This document shows positions 50,939 through 58,911 of a stretch of DNA of 64,000 nt, in pieces. The translations under genes and the position numbers were made by a program. This stretch comes from Pelagicoccus sp. (GTDB lineage Bacteria; Verrucomicrobiota; Verrucomicrobiia; Opitutales; Opitutaceae). The notes below the pieces were generated by a model. That model ran no database searches, was not told the DNA's origin, and was given only the letters and a program-made list of their open reading frames with translations. How positions within the stretch are numbered: the first letter of the stretch is position 1; each line of letters opens with the position of its first letter. The stretch is from contig JANQRJ010000013.1 in the NCBI GenBank assembly GCA_028284635.1, forward strand, positions 124,001 through 188,000. Reading direction: 5' to 3'.

Positions 50939-52057
50939 CTATCGATCAACACTGCACTCGCCCAGCCTTGCCTCCAGCTCCTCGATCTTCGCCTGATGAG
51001 CGGCAAGCTGCTTATCCTTCTCGATCATGTACAAAGTCAGCTCCTCGATTTTCTGCATCATGATCTTCTGAGCCTCGCCAACCGAAAGCCCTTGGGATTC
51101 CACAACCGCCGCCGAAGGCACATCTGGAAGATGGCCATGCTCTTCGATATGGGACTCCACTTCCTGCAGCGACCTCAAAGCATAGCCATCTTCGAAAACG
51201 AAATCCGACCAACCCGTTTCGACGATGACTTCCTTCGCTTGAACCGTTCCGTCGACCGCGAGTTCATGCTGGGGAGAAACCGTTCCGATACCAACGAATC
51301 CATTCCCATTGACCAGCGTAAGAATATTACTGTGAGATTCGCTGTGAAATCTGAATCTTCCTCCATCTTGATTTAATTTTGTATATGCACCATTCGAAGA
51401 CTCTAGCCGCAAATTCGTATCACCTTCGCTACTAAGATGTAAAACATCAGAAGGGGCCGTCGTTCCAATTCCAAAATTACCACTCGAATCGACCCTAAAC
51501 CTTTCCTGATTAGATCCATTCAATCTTGTATAAAAGGACATGAAAGAATCTTCGTTTGCTGCGGACATCCAATCGGCTTCCTTACCAACCCGAATAGTTG
51601 CAGCGTCATTCGTACCGGCAATACCAAACAAGATCTGTACCGCTTCGTTAATGCTTCCATTTGAATTCGGCTGAGGATTTTCCAAAATCAGTCCCGTCCT
51701 TGCTCCATCGAGAGCTGATGATACATGAAAAACATCGTCAGGATCAGCAGTTCCAATACCAACATTGCCATCGCTACCACGAAGAAAAAGTGAGTGGGAG
51801 GTCACATCAGACCCTACAACAAAATCCACGTCGTAAGCTCCAATATTGAAAAATATGTCGTCTTGCGAATCGTTTTCTCGCATTACCAGCATCGGCAATG
51901 CTCCCACAGCGAAACTCGCTTCATCATTAAGATACCTTAGATAAGTGTTGGAGTCGCCAGCGTGTCTGACGAACTCATCAACTTCGATATCTCCAGCATA
52001 GACCAAAACTGGGAACAGCAAAAACGATGTGATCAATGTTTTATTTTTCATATTCAT
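50939..52057 (-). CDS. Secreted tail-fibre-like repeat protein inserted in the dcw cluster
   Basis: Unrecognised function. A signal peptide (MNMKNKTLITSFLLFPVLVYA) is followed by several GNVGIGT / GNFGIGT / GFVGIGT motifs (about 115, 195, 255) of the kind seen in phage-tail-fibre and collagen-like surface proteins. The C-terminal FEDGYALRSLQEVESHIEEHGHLPDVPSA, then a coiled coil (about 325-370), resembles the trimerising C-terminal region common in Bacteroidota surface proteins. It is visibly A/T-richer than its neighbours, above all at 51300-52060, and is flanked by family D repeats. It is probably a transferred gene; no cell-wall role is supported. Confidence 0.72.
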   Translation of the reverse strand: MNMKNKTLITSFLLFPVLVYAGDIEVDEFVRHAGDSNTYLRYLNDEASFAVGALPMLVMRENDSQDDIFFNIGAYDVDFVVGSDVTSHSLFLRGSDGNVGIGTADPDDVFHVSSALDGARTGLILENPQPNSNGSINEAVQILFGIAGTNDAATIRVGKEADWMSAANEDSFMSFYTRLNGSNQERFRVDSSGNFGIGTTAPSDVLHLSSEGDTNLRLESSNGAYTKLNQDGGRFRFHSESHSNILTLVNGNGFVGIGTVSPQHELAVDGTVQAKEVIVETGWSDFVFEDGYALRSLQEVESHIEEHGHLPDVPSAAVVESQGLSVGEAQKIMMQKIEELTLYMIEKDKQLAAHQAKIEELEARLGECSVDR

Positions 52058-52130
52058 ATAGTTTCAAAAACCTTGAAATCGAGAGAACATTCGCCTGCAT
52101 TCGCGTTTCAAAAAACAAACCTACCCCCAT

Positions 52131-53294
52131 TCACGCCTCGATCTCCTTCAGTTTGCGTTTAGATTGCTGCAGGGCGGGCGCTTGCCAAGCTCGGCCAGCG
52201 TTCACGATCACCGCTACGCATATGCCCATGGTCATGTAGTTCGACCCGCCATAGCTGATGAAGGGCAGCGGCAAGCCGGTCGTGGGCAGAACACCGGTCA
52301 CCACGCCAAGGTTGAGCAAGGCTTGTACTGTGATCATCAATACACAGCCTGAGGCGAGCAGGTAGTGGTAGGTGTTGGGAGCTCGGCGGGTATGCAACAC
52401 GCCGGTCGCGAACAAGACGCCGTAGATCGCGACCACGGCGAGGGTCGCGACGAGCCCAAGCTCTTCGCCCACTATGGCGAAGATAAAATCGTTGTGGGCC
52501 TCCGGCAGGAAGCTGAGCTGCTGGCGACCGTTGCCAAGACCCACTCCTTGGATGCCGCCAGCGCCGAAGGCAAGCAGGGCTTGCCAGCCTTGGTAGGCGT
52601 CGCCCGCCTTTTCGGCTTCCATATTCCAGAATGCAGTGAGGCGGCTCCAGCGTTCGGCATCATGGTAGACCAAAGCCACGACTGCGGCAAAACCGACCGA
52701 GACCGAAGGGACCAGGTAGAGCAGCTTCACCCCGGCCAGGTAGAGCAGGCAAACCGCAGCCACGGAGTAGACCAAAGCGGTTCCCAAGTCTGGCTGCAAT
52801 ATGATGAGTCCCACATAAAGGCCGATGCCGCTGCAGGGGATAATATAGCCGCGCCAGAAACTTCGGTTCTCCTGGCGAATGGAGCTGAAATAGTGGGCAA
52901 CGAAGAACACCAGGGCGATTTTCGCAAACTCCGAAACTTGCACGCCGATCCCTCCAAAACGAATCCAGCTTCTGCTGCCATTGACGAGGCTACCCACGCC
53001 GGGAATCAGCACGGCGATCAAAGCGATGATGCCGAGAGCGTAGCCCAACCATATGAAGCGGCGTATCCATTCCAGGTCGACAAGAGAAACGGCAAAACCG
53101 ACCAGCAGAGTGAGTGCAACCCAGAGGGCTTGCCTTTCGATAAACTGGTAAGGTTCGTCGGCACTGACCGGGATGCTGGCGCTGAGCAGCACCGTGAGGC
53201 CAAGAATGGTGAGCGCTCCCGCGCAGGCCAGCACGACGATAGCTGGATTCAGCAGACCGAGGTTTCCTACGTGGCCTTTGCTCGGCTTAGACAT
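52131..53294 (-). CDS. ftsW: Lipid II polymerase FtsW (SEDS family)
   Basis: Septal glycosyltransferase working with FtsI. About ten membrane segments are visible (for example VVLACAGALTILGLTVLLSASIPV). The SEDS signatures are GSRSWIRFGGIGVQVSEFAKIALVFFVAHYF and QPDLGTALVYSVAAVCLLYLAG. LSFLPEAHNDFIFAIVGEELGL precedes TGLPLPFISYGGSNYM, the classical C-terminal signature. The 387 residues are normal. It lies 252 bp after the LysM gene. Confidence 0.95.
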   Translation of the reverse strand: MSKPSKGHVGNLGLLNPAIVVLACAGALTILGLTVLLSASIPVSADEPYQFIERQALWVALTLLVGFAVSLVDLEWIRRFIWLGYALGIIALIAVLIPGVGSLVNGSRSWIRFGGIGVQVSEFAKIALVFFVAHYFSSIRQENRSFWRGYIIPCSGIGLYVGLIILQPDLGTALVYSVAAVCLLYLAGVKLLYLVPSVSVGFAAVVALVYHDAERWSRLTAFWNMEAEKAGDAYQGWQALLAFGAGGIQGVGLGNGRQQLSFLPEAHNDFIFAIVGEELGLVATLAVVAIYGVLFATGVLHTRRAPNTYHYLLASGCVLMITVQALLNLGVVTGVLPTTGLPLPFISYGGSNYMTMGICVAVIVNAGRAWQAPALQQSKRKLKEIEA

Positions 53295-53335
53295 GGATGA
53301 GAGGAGAGATTGCGGTGGAAGGTTTTTTCATCTGG

Positions 53336-53434
53336 TCAGCCGCGTCCGTAGCGCGGAGCTTCAGCCCGCGTCCGCTTTGCAAGATCCAACCATCGCGGAC
53401 GCGGGCTGAAGCTCCGCGCTACGGACGCGGCTGA
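53336..53434. repeat. Long perfect palindrome, family A, arms of 39 bp
   Basis: 53336-53374 and 53396-53434 are exact reverse complements (TCAGCCGCGTCCGTAGCG... and its complement) with a 21-nt loop. It is the most intact member of family A. It is located in the LysM-ftsW gap, before the ftsW start. Confidence 0.88.
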
Positions 53435-53440
53435 ATTGAT

Positions 53441-53500
53441 CGTTTGTTGGTCGAAAAAGTGCAGTGCAGGCGATCAGAGAAAATCAGTGTCATCAGTAGT
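53441..53500. repeat. Intergenic repeat, family D, copy 3
   Basis: TTGTTGGTCGAAAAAGTGCAG, then TGCAGGCGATCAGAG and AAAATCAGTGTCATCAG match copy 1 in the same orientation. It directly follows the family A palindrome. Confidence 0.65.
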
Positions 53501-53546
53501 TGTAAAACGATCTCCCTCTGCGTTTTTGGCAAACTATGCGGCTAAA

Positions 53547-54773
53547 CTACTCTTCGATCGGGATCAGCGGTTGATCGAGGGGCTCTTCATCTAATTCGTC
53601 GAGCAACGAATCGAGCGTCGGACGCGGACTGCTGGATCCCGTATCCAGGGAGTCGAGGGTAGGCAGCGTCTCGACGGGAGCGGCTGGAGCGGGAGCCGGC
53701 TCGGGCAATGTATCCGCAAACTCGTTACGTGGCTGCGCAGGGGGCGGTTGCGAACTTGTATCGGGAATCAGAATCACTTGGCCGATACGGATGAGTCGAG
53801 GGTTGCTGATGTCGTTGAGGCGCATCAACTCGCCAATCGAGACGCCGTAGATCGCAGCGAACTTGTCGAGCGTGTCGCCTGCCTCGACGGTGACCTGCGG
53901 GCCACGGTGCTGCTTGGCGGCGAGATCACCCGGCTTCTTTCCGCCTGTAGGAATTATGAGCTTCTGCCCAATGCGGATCATATCGCCGCTCAGGCCGTTG
54001 GCCTCGCGGAGAGCGGCTACAGTGACTCCTTGGCGCAGGGCGATGCGGGAGAGACTGTCGCCACTCTTGACGGTATACTCCGTGCCGGAAACGGTCTTCA
54101 GGCCGACTGGGGGTTGGGAAGCTGCCTGGGACGCGGCGGCCGACGAAGCGGCGGTGCGAGGCACCTTAATCACCTGGCCTTCGCGAATGGTGTTCACCGT
54201 GAGGCCGGGATTGGCAGCGGCAATCGCAGGCACGGTGACATTGAAACGCTTGGAGATGCCCCAAAGGCTGTCGCCCGTACGAACCTTGTATTCAATCGTC
54301 GACGACAGCCCACCAGAGGAGTCTCCACGATCGGGAAAGAGGACGCTGGGACTTCCACTGGTCACGGGCCGCAGAATGCCATCCTGGGAATCGTTCGAGG
54401 AGCCGGACGACGAAGCCGAATCGCTAGGGCGTCTTGGAGCGAAGCGACCGGGGCGATTGGTCGACGAGGCGTTGCTGGCCAGCACCATGGGCTGGTCGTT
54501 GCCTCCGTTGTAGCCGGCAAGGTTGCCTGCTCGCTCGTCGAAGAGCACTTGCGTGGTGGCATCCACGGTCGGCTCATTGGCGGAGCTGCTCTGGTTTGAC
54601 CAGGTTCCGGGGCCGGCTATGGACGACCCGCCAGCTTCCAAGCCGCTTCCGAGCCGAGTCACGAAGTAGCCGCCTCCGATGATCAGAACGTTGGCCCCTA
54701 TGATTGCCGCCATGCGTCCGAGAGTCATGGCCCTTCTCCTGGATTCGTATTCCTTAAAGGCTGATAGTTTCAT
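53547..54773 (-). CDS. Membrane-anchored triple-LysM protein
   Basis: Peptidoglycan-binding protein of 408 residues. An N-terminal membrane anchor (about 18-40; LGRMAAIIGANVLIIGGGYFVTRL) is followed by a Ser/Asn-rich linker and three LysM domains: about 155-203 (YKVRTGDSLWGISKRF), 230-275 (YTVKSGDSLSRIALRQ) and 290-340 (VTVEAGDTLDKFAAIY). The C-terminal part is Pro/Asp/Glu rich. Its ATG overlaps the murD stop (ATGA), so it is translated with murD. No catalytic domain is present; it may recruit or sense wall at the septum. Confidence 0.88.
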   Translation of the reverse strand: MKLSAFKEYESRRRAMTLGRMAAIIGANVLIIGGGYFVTRLGSGLEAGGSSIAGPGTWSNQSSSANEPTVDATTQVLFDERAGNLAGYNGGNDQPMVLASNASSTNRPGRFAPRRPSDSASSSGSSNDSQDGILRPVTSGSPSVLFPDRGDSSGGLSSTIEYKVRTGDSLWGISKRFNVTVPAIAAANPGLTVNTIREGQVIKVPRTAASSAAASQAASQPPVGLKTVSGTEYTVKSGDSLSRIALRQGVTVAALREANGLSGDMIRIGQKLIIPTGGKKPGDLAAKQHRGPQVTVEAGDTLDKFAAIYGVSIGELMRLNDISNPRLIRIGQVILIPDTSSQPPPAQPRNEFADTLPEPAPAPAAPVETLPTLDSLDTGSSSPRPTLDSLLDELDEEPLDQPLIPIEE

Positions 54774-56059
54774 TGCTCTTTCAAATTGTTGATCGCTTTT
54801 CCAAATGCTTCCCCACGCTGCGAGTAGCCTTCGAACATGTCGAGACTGGCAAAGCCTGGACTGAGTAGAATGTTGCTGCCGGACTCCGCGGCCTGCAAGG
54901 CTCCTGCGGTCGCGTCGTCCAAGCTTTCATAGACACGGGCGGCAACGCCTAGCTCCGAAAAAGCTTCCGCCAACCTGGACGCCGTCTGCCCAAGCAAATG
55001 GGCGGAGTGGAGCGAGGGAGCGATGCGGCGAACGAAGCGCTCGACGTCGCCGCCCTTGTCCTTGCCGCCGCCGATCCAGACGACTGGCCGCTCGAAGCGT
55101 TCTAGAGCTCCATAGACCGCGTGGAAATTCGTGGCCTTCGAATCGTCCCAAAACAGAGTTCCGCCGATGTTGTCGATCAGCTCCATCCGATGCGGGCTTT
55201 TCTGGAAAGTGTTGGCCGCTTCGATCAACTCGTCTTCCGCAAGCTTCATACGCAGCCAAAGGGCGCGAGCCATGAGATAGGTGCTGCGCTCCGGCAGACA
55301 TTCGAACAGCGTGCCCGAGACGCCTAGCTCCTCTGGCGGTCTATTCGCCTCGACCAATCCTCCCTGCGGCAGTTCGAGGCCGAAGGCCTTCGCGTGCTCC
55401 AGCACACTGGCGTCATAGAACGCGTCCTCGCCGCGCAAGAGCTCGACTAGGCGGAGCTTGCTCTCGAAATAGCTTCGCAGCGAACCGTGGCGGTCCAAGT
55501 GGTCCTCGTCGAAATTCGTCCAAAGCACGTAGTCGGCCCGCAAACGGCGAGCCTGCTCCGCTTGAAACGAGCTCACCTCGCAGACAGCGATCGCCTCGCG
55601 ATTTCGTCCGTCCGCCAGCAAGCGAGACATCGGCGTGCCGATGTTGCCACAAGCGAAAGCCTCCATGCCGGCACTGGCGAAGGCATGGGCCAGGAATTCC
55701 GTCAAGGTCGTCTTTCCGTTCGTACCCGTGATCCCGATGATTGGGCCGGCCCAAAGGCTGGCCCCCAGATCCGACTCGGGCACTACTTCCAGCCCCGCCT
55801 CCTGCGCCACTCGCAGCCAGGCATGCCCCACCGCAAAACCTGGACTCGAAACAGCCAGACCGAATCGCTCGGCATCCTCAGGCGAAAAGCCGCGGCGCGA
55901 AGCATCTTCCCCGCGCTCGTCGAAAATCTCCACCTCCGCTCCTAGGCCGAGAAGCAAATCCGAGGCCGCAACGCCGCTGGTCCCTCCACCGAAAACCGCT
56001 ATGGGACGATCGAATTTGGACGACAGCCAGTCGGGTAGAATGTAGGTGTCTAGCGTCAT
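54770..56059 (-). CDS. murD: UDP-MurNAc-L-alanine--D-glutamate ligase
   Basis: Adds D-Glu to UDP-MurNAc-L-Ala. The start ATG 56059 (MTLDTYILPDWLSSKF) is preferred to the upstream ATG at 56089, which lies at the edge of a repeat. UDP site VFGGGTSGVAASDLL, P-loop GITGTNGKTTLTEF, VCEVSSFQAEQ and NFDEDHLDRHGSLRSYFESK are Mur ligase motifs. FWDDSKATNFHAV is in the C-terminal domain. The 429 residues are normal. Its stop overlaps the LysM start. Confidence 0.95.
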   Translation of the reverse strand: MTLDTYILPDWLSSKFDRPIAVFGGGTSGVAASDLLLGLGAEVEIFDERGEDASRRGFSPEDAERFGLAVSSPGFAVGHAWLRVAQEAGLEVVPESDLGASLWAGPIIGITGTNGKTTLTEFLAHAFASAGMEAFACGNIGTPMSRLLADGRNREAIAVCEVSSFQAEQARRLRADYVLWTNFDEDHLDRHGSLRSYFESKLRLVELLRGEDAFYDASVLEHAKAFGLELPQGGLVEANRPPEELGVSGTLFECLPERSTYLMARALWLRMKLAEDELIEAANTFQKSPHRMELIDNIGGTLFWDDSKATNFHAVYGALERFERPVVWIGGGKDKGGDVERFVRRIAPSLHSAHLLGQTASRLAEAFSELGVAARVYESLDDATAGALQAAESGSNILLSPGFASLDMFEGYSQRGEAFGKAINNLKEQ

Positions 56060-56124
56060 CCCAGTTTCAAAGGTAGGGCTGGGCCGCACGACCGCAGAAA
56101 GTCCATTTCAACGCGCCACTCAAC

Positions 56125-56275
56125 GTAGGGCTGGCGCTTGCCGCCACGCCGCGTTGCAGGAGCCCAGCCCGTTGTCGCGATCCAAAAACCAAACCAAATC
56201 GAATCAGGCCAGCGCGGCACGGCGCGAGCGCCGGCCCTACAGCGCTCTGCGGACGCGGGCTGAAGCTCCGCGCTA
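56125..56275. repeat. Palindromic repeats: family C plus half of family A
   Basis: GTAGGGCTGGCGCTTGCC... (from 56125) pairs with ...GCGCGAGCGCCGGCCCTAC (ending 56240), loop about 55 nt. A family A half (GCGGGCTGAAGCTCCGCG) follows at 56254-56275. All lie in the mraY-murD gap, with no gene. Confidence 0.75.
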
Positions 56276-56303
56276 CATGCAGCGACACATTCGATTATCC
56301 ACT

Positions 56304-57404
56304 TCATCGCAGCTTCAGCGTCGCTAGCCCGGCAAGGGCGAATATCACCGAAAGTATCCAGAATCTCACCACTACCTTGGATTCCGCCCAACCCTTCAGC
56401 TCGAAATGATGGTGGATAGGCGCCATGCGGAAGATCCGCTTGCCTGTCATCTTGAACGAAGCCACCTGCAGAATGACCGACATCGCTTCCATGACGAAAA
56501 TCCCGCCCACGATGACCAGCGTCACCGGCTGGTGCACCATGAAGGCCACCACGCCGATCAAGCCGCCCAGAGCCAACGAACCCGTATCCCCCATGAAGAC
56601 CTGGGCGGGATGGGCATTGAACCAAAGAAAAGCCAGGCCCGCCCCGACCAGCGATCCGCAAATGATCGTCAGCTCACCCACTCCAGGCACGAAAGAGATA
56701 AGCAGGTAGTCCGAGATGATCGCATTGCCCGCCGCGTAGGCCATTACCGCATAGACCAAAGCCGCCGAGATAGTACAGCCGATCGCCAGACCATCGACCC
56801 CATCCGTCAGATTGATCGCATTGCTCGAACCCACCAGCACGAAGAACAGAAAGCCGAACATGAACCACAGCGGCATTTCGCCCATCACCGCATCCTTGAA
56901 AAACGGCAGCCAAAGCTCGCGCGAAACCTCGGCGCTCTGCGGCACCGAAAGCAGTATCACGATCACCAATACCGTGGTGGCGCTCTGCCACAGCAGCTTG
57001 AAGCGCGACGAGACACCCTTGCTGTTGCGCTTGGACACCTTCAGAAAATCGTCCAGAAAGCCCAAAGCCGTCAAACTCAGGTAGACGAACAAGGCCGTCA
57101 GCACCCAGACGTTCCACTCGGCCCAGAGCAGACAGCTCACAGTGACGCTCAAGCAAATGAGGAGCCCGCCCATCGTCGGCGTATTCTTCTTGCCCTCGTG
57201 CAGCTCGGCCAACCGCCCCACCTCGCTCTTGTCGCGCAAGCTCTGCTCGAAGCTGAACTGGCGAAGCTTGGCGATTACCCAAGGTCCCAACACGTATCCA
57301 ACAAAACAGGACGTGCCAGCAGCCAGCAAAGTGCGTAGAGTGATGAAGCGAAGCAGGCGCAGTGGACCAAAGACTTCCTCGTACTGGGCAAGATAGCTCA
57401 GCAC
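56304..57404 (-). CDS. mraY: Phospho-N-acetylmuramoyl-pentapeptide transferase
   Basis: Makes lipid I at the inner membrane. Ten membrane segments are visible. The family motifs are KKNTPTMGGLL, LGFLDDFLKVSKRNSKGVS, NLTDGVDGLAIG, GDTGSLALGGL and the HHHFELKG histidine motif near the C-terminus. The start is taken as GTG 57404, since GGAGGAGG lies 8 bp upstream. An ATG at 57425 is also possible and would add seven residues. The GTG overlaps the murF stop by 7 bp (GTGCTGA), so translation is coupled. 366 residues, the family norm. Confidence 0.94.
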   Translation of the reverse strand: MLSYLAQYEEVFGPLRLLRFITLRTLLAAGTSCFVGYVLGPWVIAKLRQFSFEQSLRDKSEVGRLAELHEGKKNTPTMGGLLICLSVTVSCLLWAEWNVWVLTALFVYLSLTALGFLDDFLKVSKRNSKGVSSRFKLLWQSATTVLVIVILLSVPQSAEVSRELWLPFFKDAVMGEMPLWFMFGFLFFVLVGSSNAINLTDGVDGLAIGCTISAALVYAVMAYAAGNAIISDYLLISFVPGVGELTIICGSLVGAGLAFLWFNAHPAQVFMGDTGSLALGGLIGVVAFMVHQPVTLVIVGGIFVMEAMSVILQVASFKMTGKRIFRMAPIHHHFELKGWAESKVVVRFWILSVIFALAGLATLKLR

Positions 57405-58741
57405 GACAACGCCTCCTCCAAGCAATAGCGACGACTGCCCTTGAGAAACACGCTACCCGAAAAAGACGCGAGACGCTCCCCTACTTCCCGCGCGGAAGAG
57501 ACCTCCGCGCAGCGATCCATATCATAACCAGCCGTTTTCATGCCCCGCAACACGCTCGCCGCCTCGTCCCCGAGCACAAGCAGGAAATCCTCTTTGCGAA
57601 ATGGCAACTCCTCGCCCAGCTTCTCATGGTAGCGGACGGACAATCCTCCAAGCTCCTCCATGCAGCCGACCACGAAGAGACGCGGTTCCGAATCCGGAGT
57701 GTTGTCCACGAAAGTCGCCAAGGCGTCCTGCATCGACATCGGATTCGCATTGTAGCAATCCAGCAAAATGCGGCTGCCCTCTCTCTCCACCCATTGCCCA
57801 CGCAGATCGGGACTCCGCCACTGAGCCAAGCCCTCGCGGACCCCCTCCGTGGAGACGCACATGGACTTGGCCGCGGCAACGGCCAAGGCGACATTCGACG
57901 CCAAACCCTTGCCGAGACCGGCGTATTCGAAATCCACTACTTCGCCAAACACGCGCTGCTGCAAGCGCGTGGCACCCTCGACGCTGCTGAAGCGGTAGCT
58001 CCACTCCTCGTCCAAATGCGGATCAGGCCGAACCAAACATACCTTCGTCCCACCAAGATAACCGGCAAACGGCTCGCAACTCTCTCCCGCAAGAACCGTC
58101 TTCACCCGCTTTCCCCCAGCCAGGCGACCTTTCTCCATAGCGACATTCGCCACCGAACCCAGATCTCGCAAGTGAGCCGGACCGATAGCCGTGACCACGA
58201 CCCAATCCGGATCGATGACCTCCGCCAAGCGAGCCATCTCTCCCGGTTCGCTGATTCCCGCTTCCAGCACAGCGTAGCGAGCTTCCGTCGCCTCGGGACG
58301 CAAGACGCTCATCGGCACTCCAATCAGGTTGTTCAAGTTTCCCTGCGTACTCAGCGTCCTCTCGCTGCCAAGCATCAGCCGGAGCAACTCCTTGCAGGTC
58401 GTCTTTCCACAGCTGCCGGTGATGCCCACCACCGGGGCATTCCAACTCTGCCGAAACTCTCTCGCCATGCGCAGAATCGCTTCGCCAGTGTCCTCGACCT
58501 CCAGCTGAGGCAACGGCAGGTCTCCTCGACCACGCTCCACCAAAGCCCCGCTAGCCCCTCGCTCCAATGCTGTATCGAGAAAGTCATGACCATCGCGACG
58601 CGGCGTCTTCAAGGCGGCAAAAAACTCGCCCGGCGACAACGAACGCGTATCGTTGCTCAGCCCCCGAACGCCGGTAGGCCGGTCTCCGAGCCATCGCCCC
58701 CCCGACCAGGCAGCCAAAGCCTCTGGATCAAGCGTATCCAC
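57398..58741 (-). CDS. murF: UDP-MurNAc-tripeptide--D-Ala-D-Ala ligase
   Basis: Adds D-Ala-D-Ala, made by Ddl, to the tripeptide. P-loop GITGSCGKTTCKELL, VLEAGISEPGEMARL, CYNANPMSMQDAL and an N-terminal SNDTRSLSPGEFFAAL are MurF features. The 447 residues are normal. It lies 170 bp after murE, the gap holding a family A palindrome. The start codon is ATG at 58741. Confidence 0.95.
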   Translation of the reverse strand: MDTLDPEALAAWSGGRWLGDRPTGVRGLSNDTRSLSPGEFFAALKTPRRDGHDFLDTALERGASGALVERGRGDLPLPQLEVEDTGEAILRMAREFRQSWNAPVVGITGSCGKTTCKELLRLMLGSERTLSTQGNLNNLIGVPMSVLRPEATEARYAVLEAGISEPGEMARLAEVIDPDWVVVTAIGPAHLRDLGSVANVAMEKGRLAGGKRVKTVLAGESCEPFAGYLGGTKVCLVRPDPHLDEEWSYRFSSVEGATRLQQRVFGEVVDFEYAGLGKGLASNVALAVAAAKSMCVSTEGVREGLAQWRSPDLRGQWVEREGSRILLDCYNANPMSMQDALATFVDNTPDSEPRLFVVGCMEELGGLSVRYHEKLGEELPFRKEDFLLVLGDEAASVLRGMKTAGYDMDRCAEVSSAREVGERLASFSGSVFLKGSRRYCLEEALSC

Positions 58742-58773
58742 CTAGCCACAACCTCCTGTCCCAAGCCGCCAAA

Positions 58774-58877
58774 CGTAGCGCGGAGCTTCAGCCCGCGTCC
58801 GCCCAACGGCCCTGAGCTTGTCGAAGGGCAATGCAGGATCCATTCTCTGCGGTCGCGGGCTGAAGCTCCGCGCTACG
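58774..58877. repeat. Palindromic repeat, family A, with GGATCC loop
   Basis: CGTAGCGCGGAGCTTCAG... (58774-) pairs with ...GAAGCTCCGCGCTACG (ending 58877). The loop includes CAATGCAGGATCCATTCTC, the reverse complement of the loop at 41418-41494. It lies in the murE-murF gap. Confidence 0.8.
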
Positions 58878-58911
58878 ACGCTGATCCAGGGAAAGCCTTC
58901 GCTCCCCCTCA

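Noticed and set aside
50939..52057. Prophage remnant
   Set aside because: Only one tail-fibre-like gene with a signal peptide; no integrase, capsid, terminase or lysis genes nearby.
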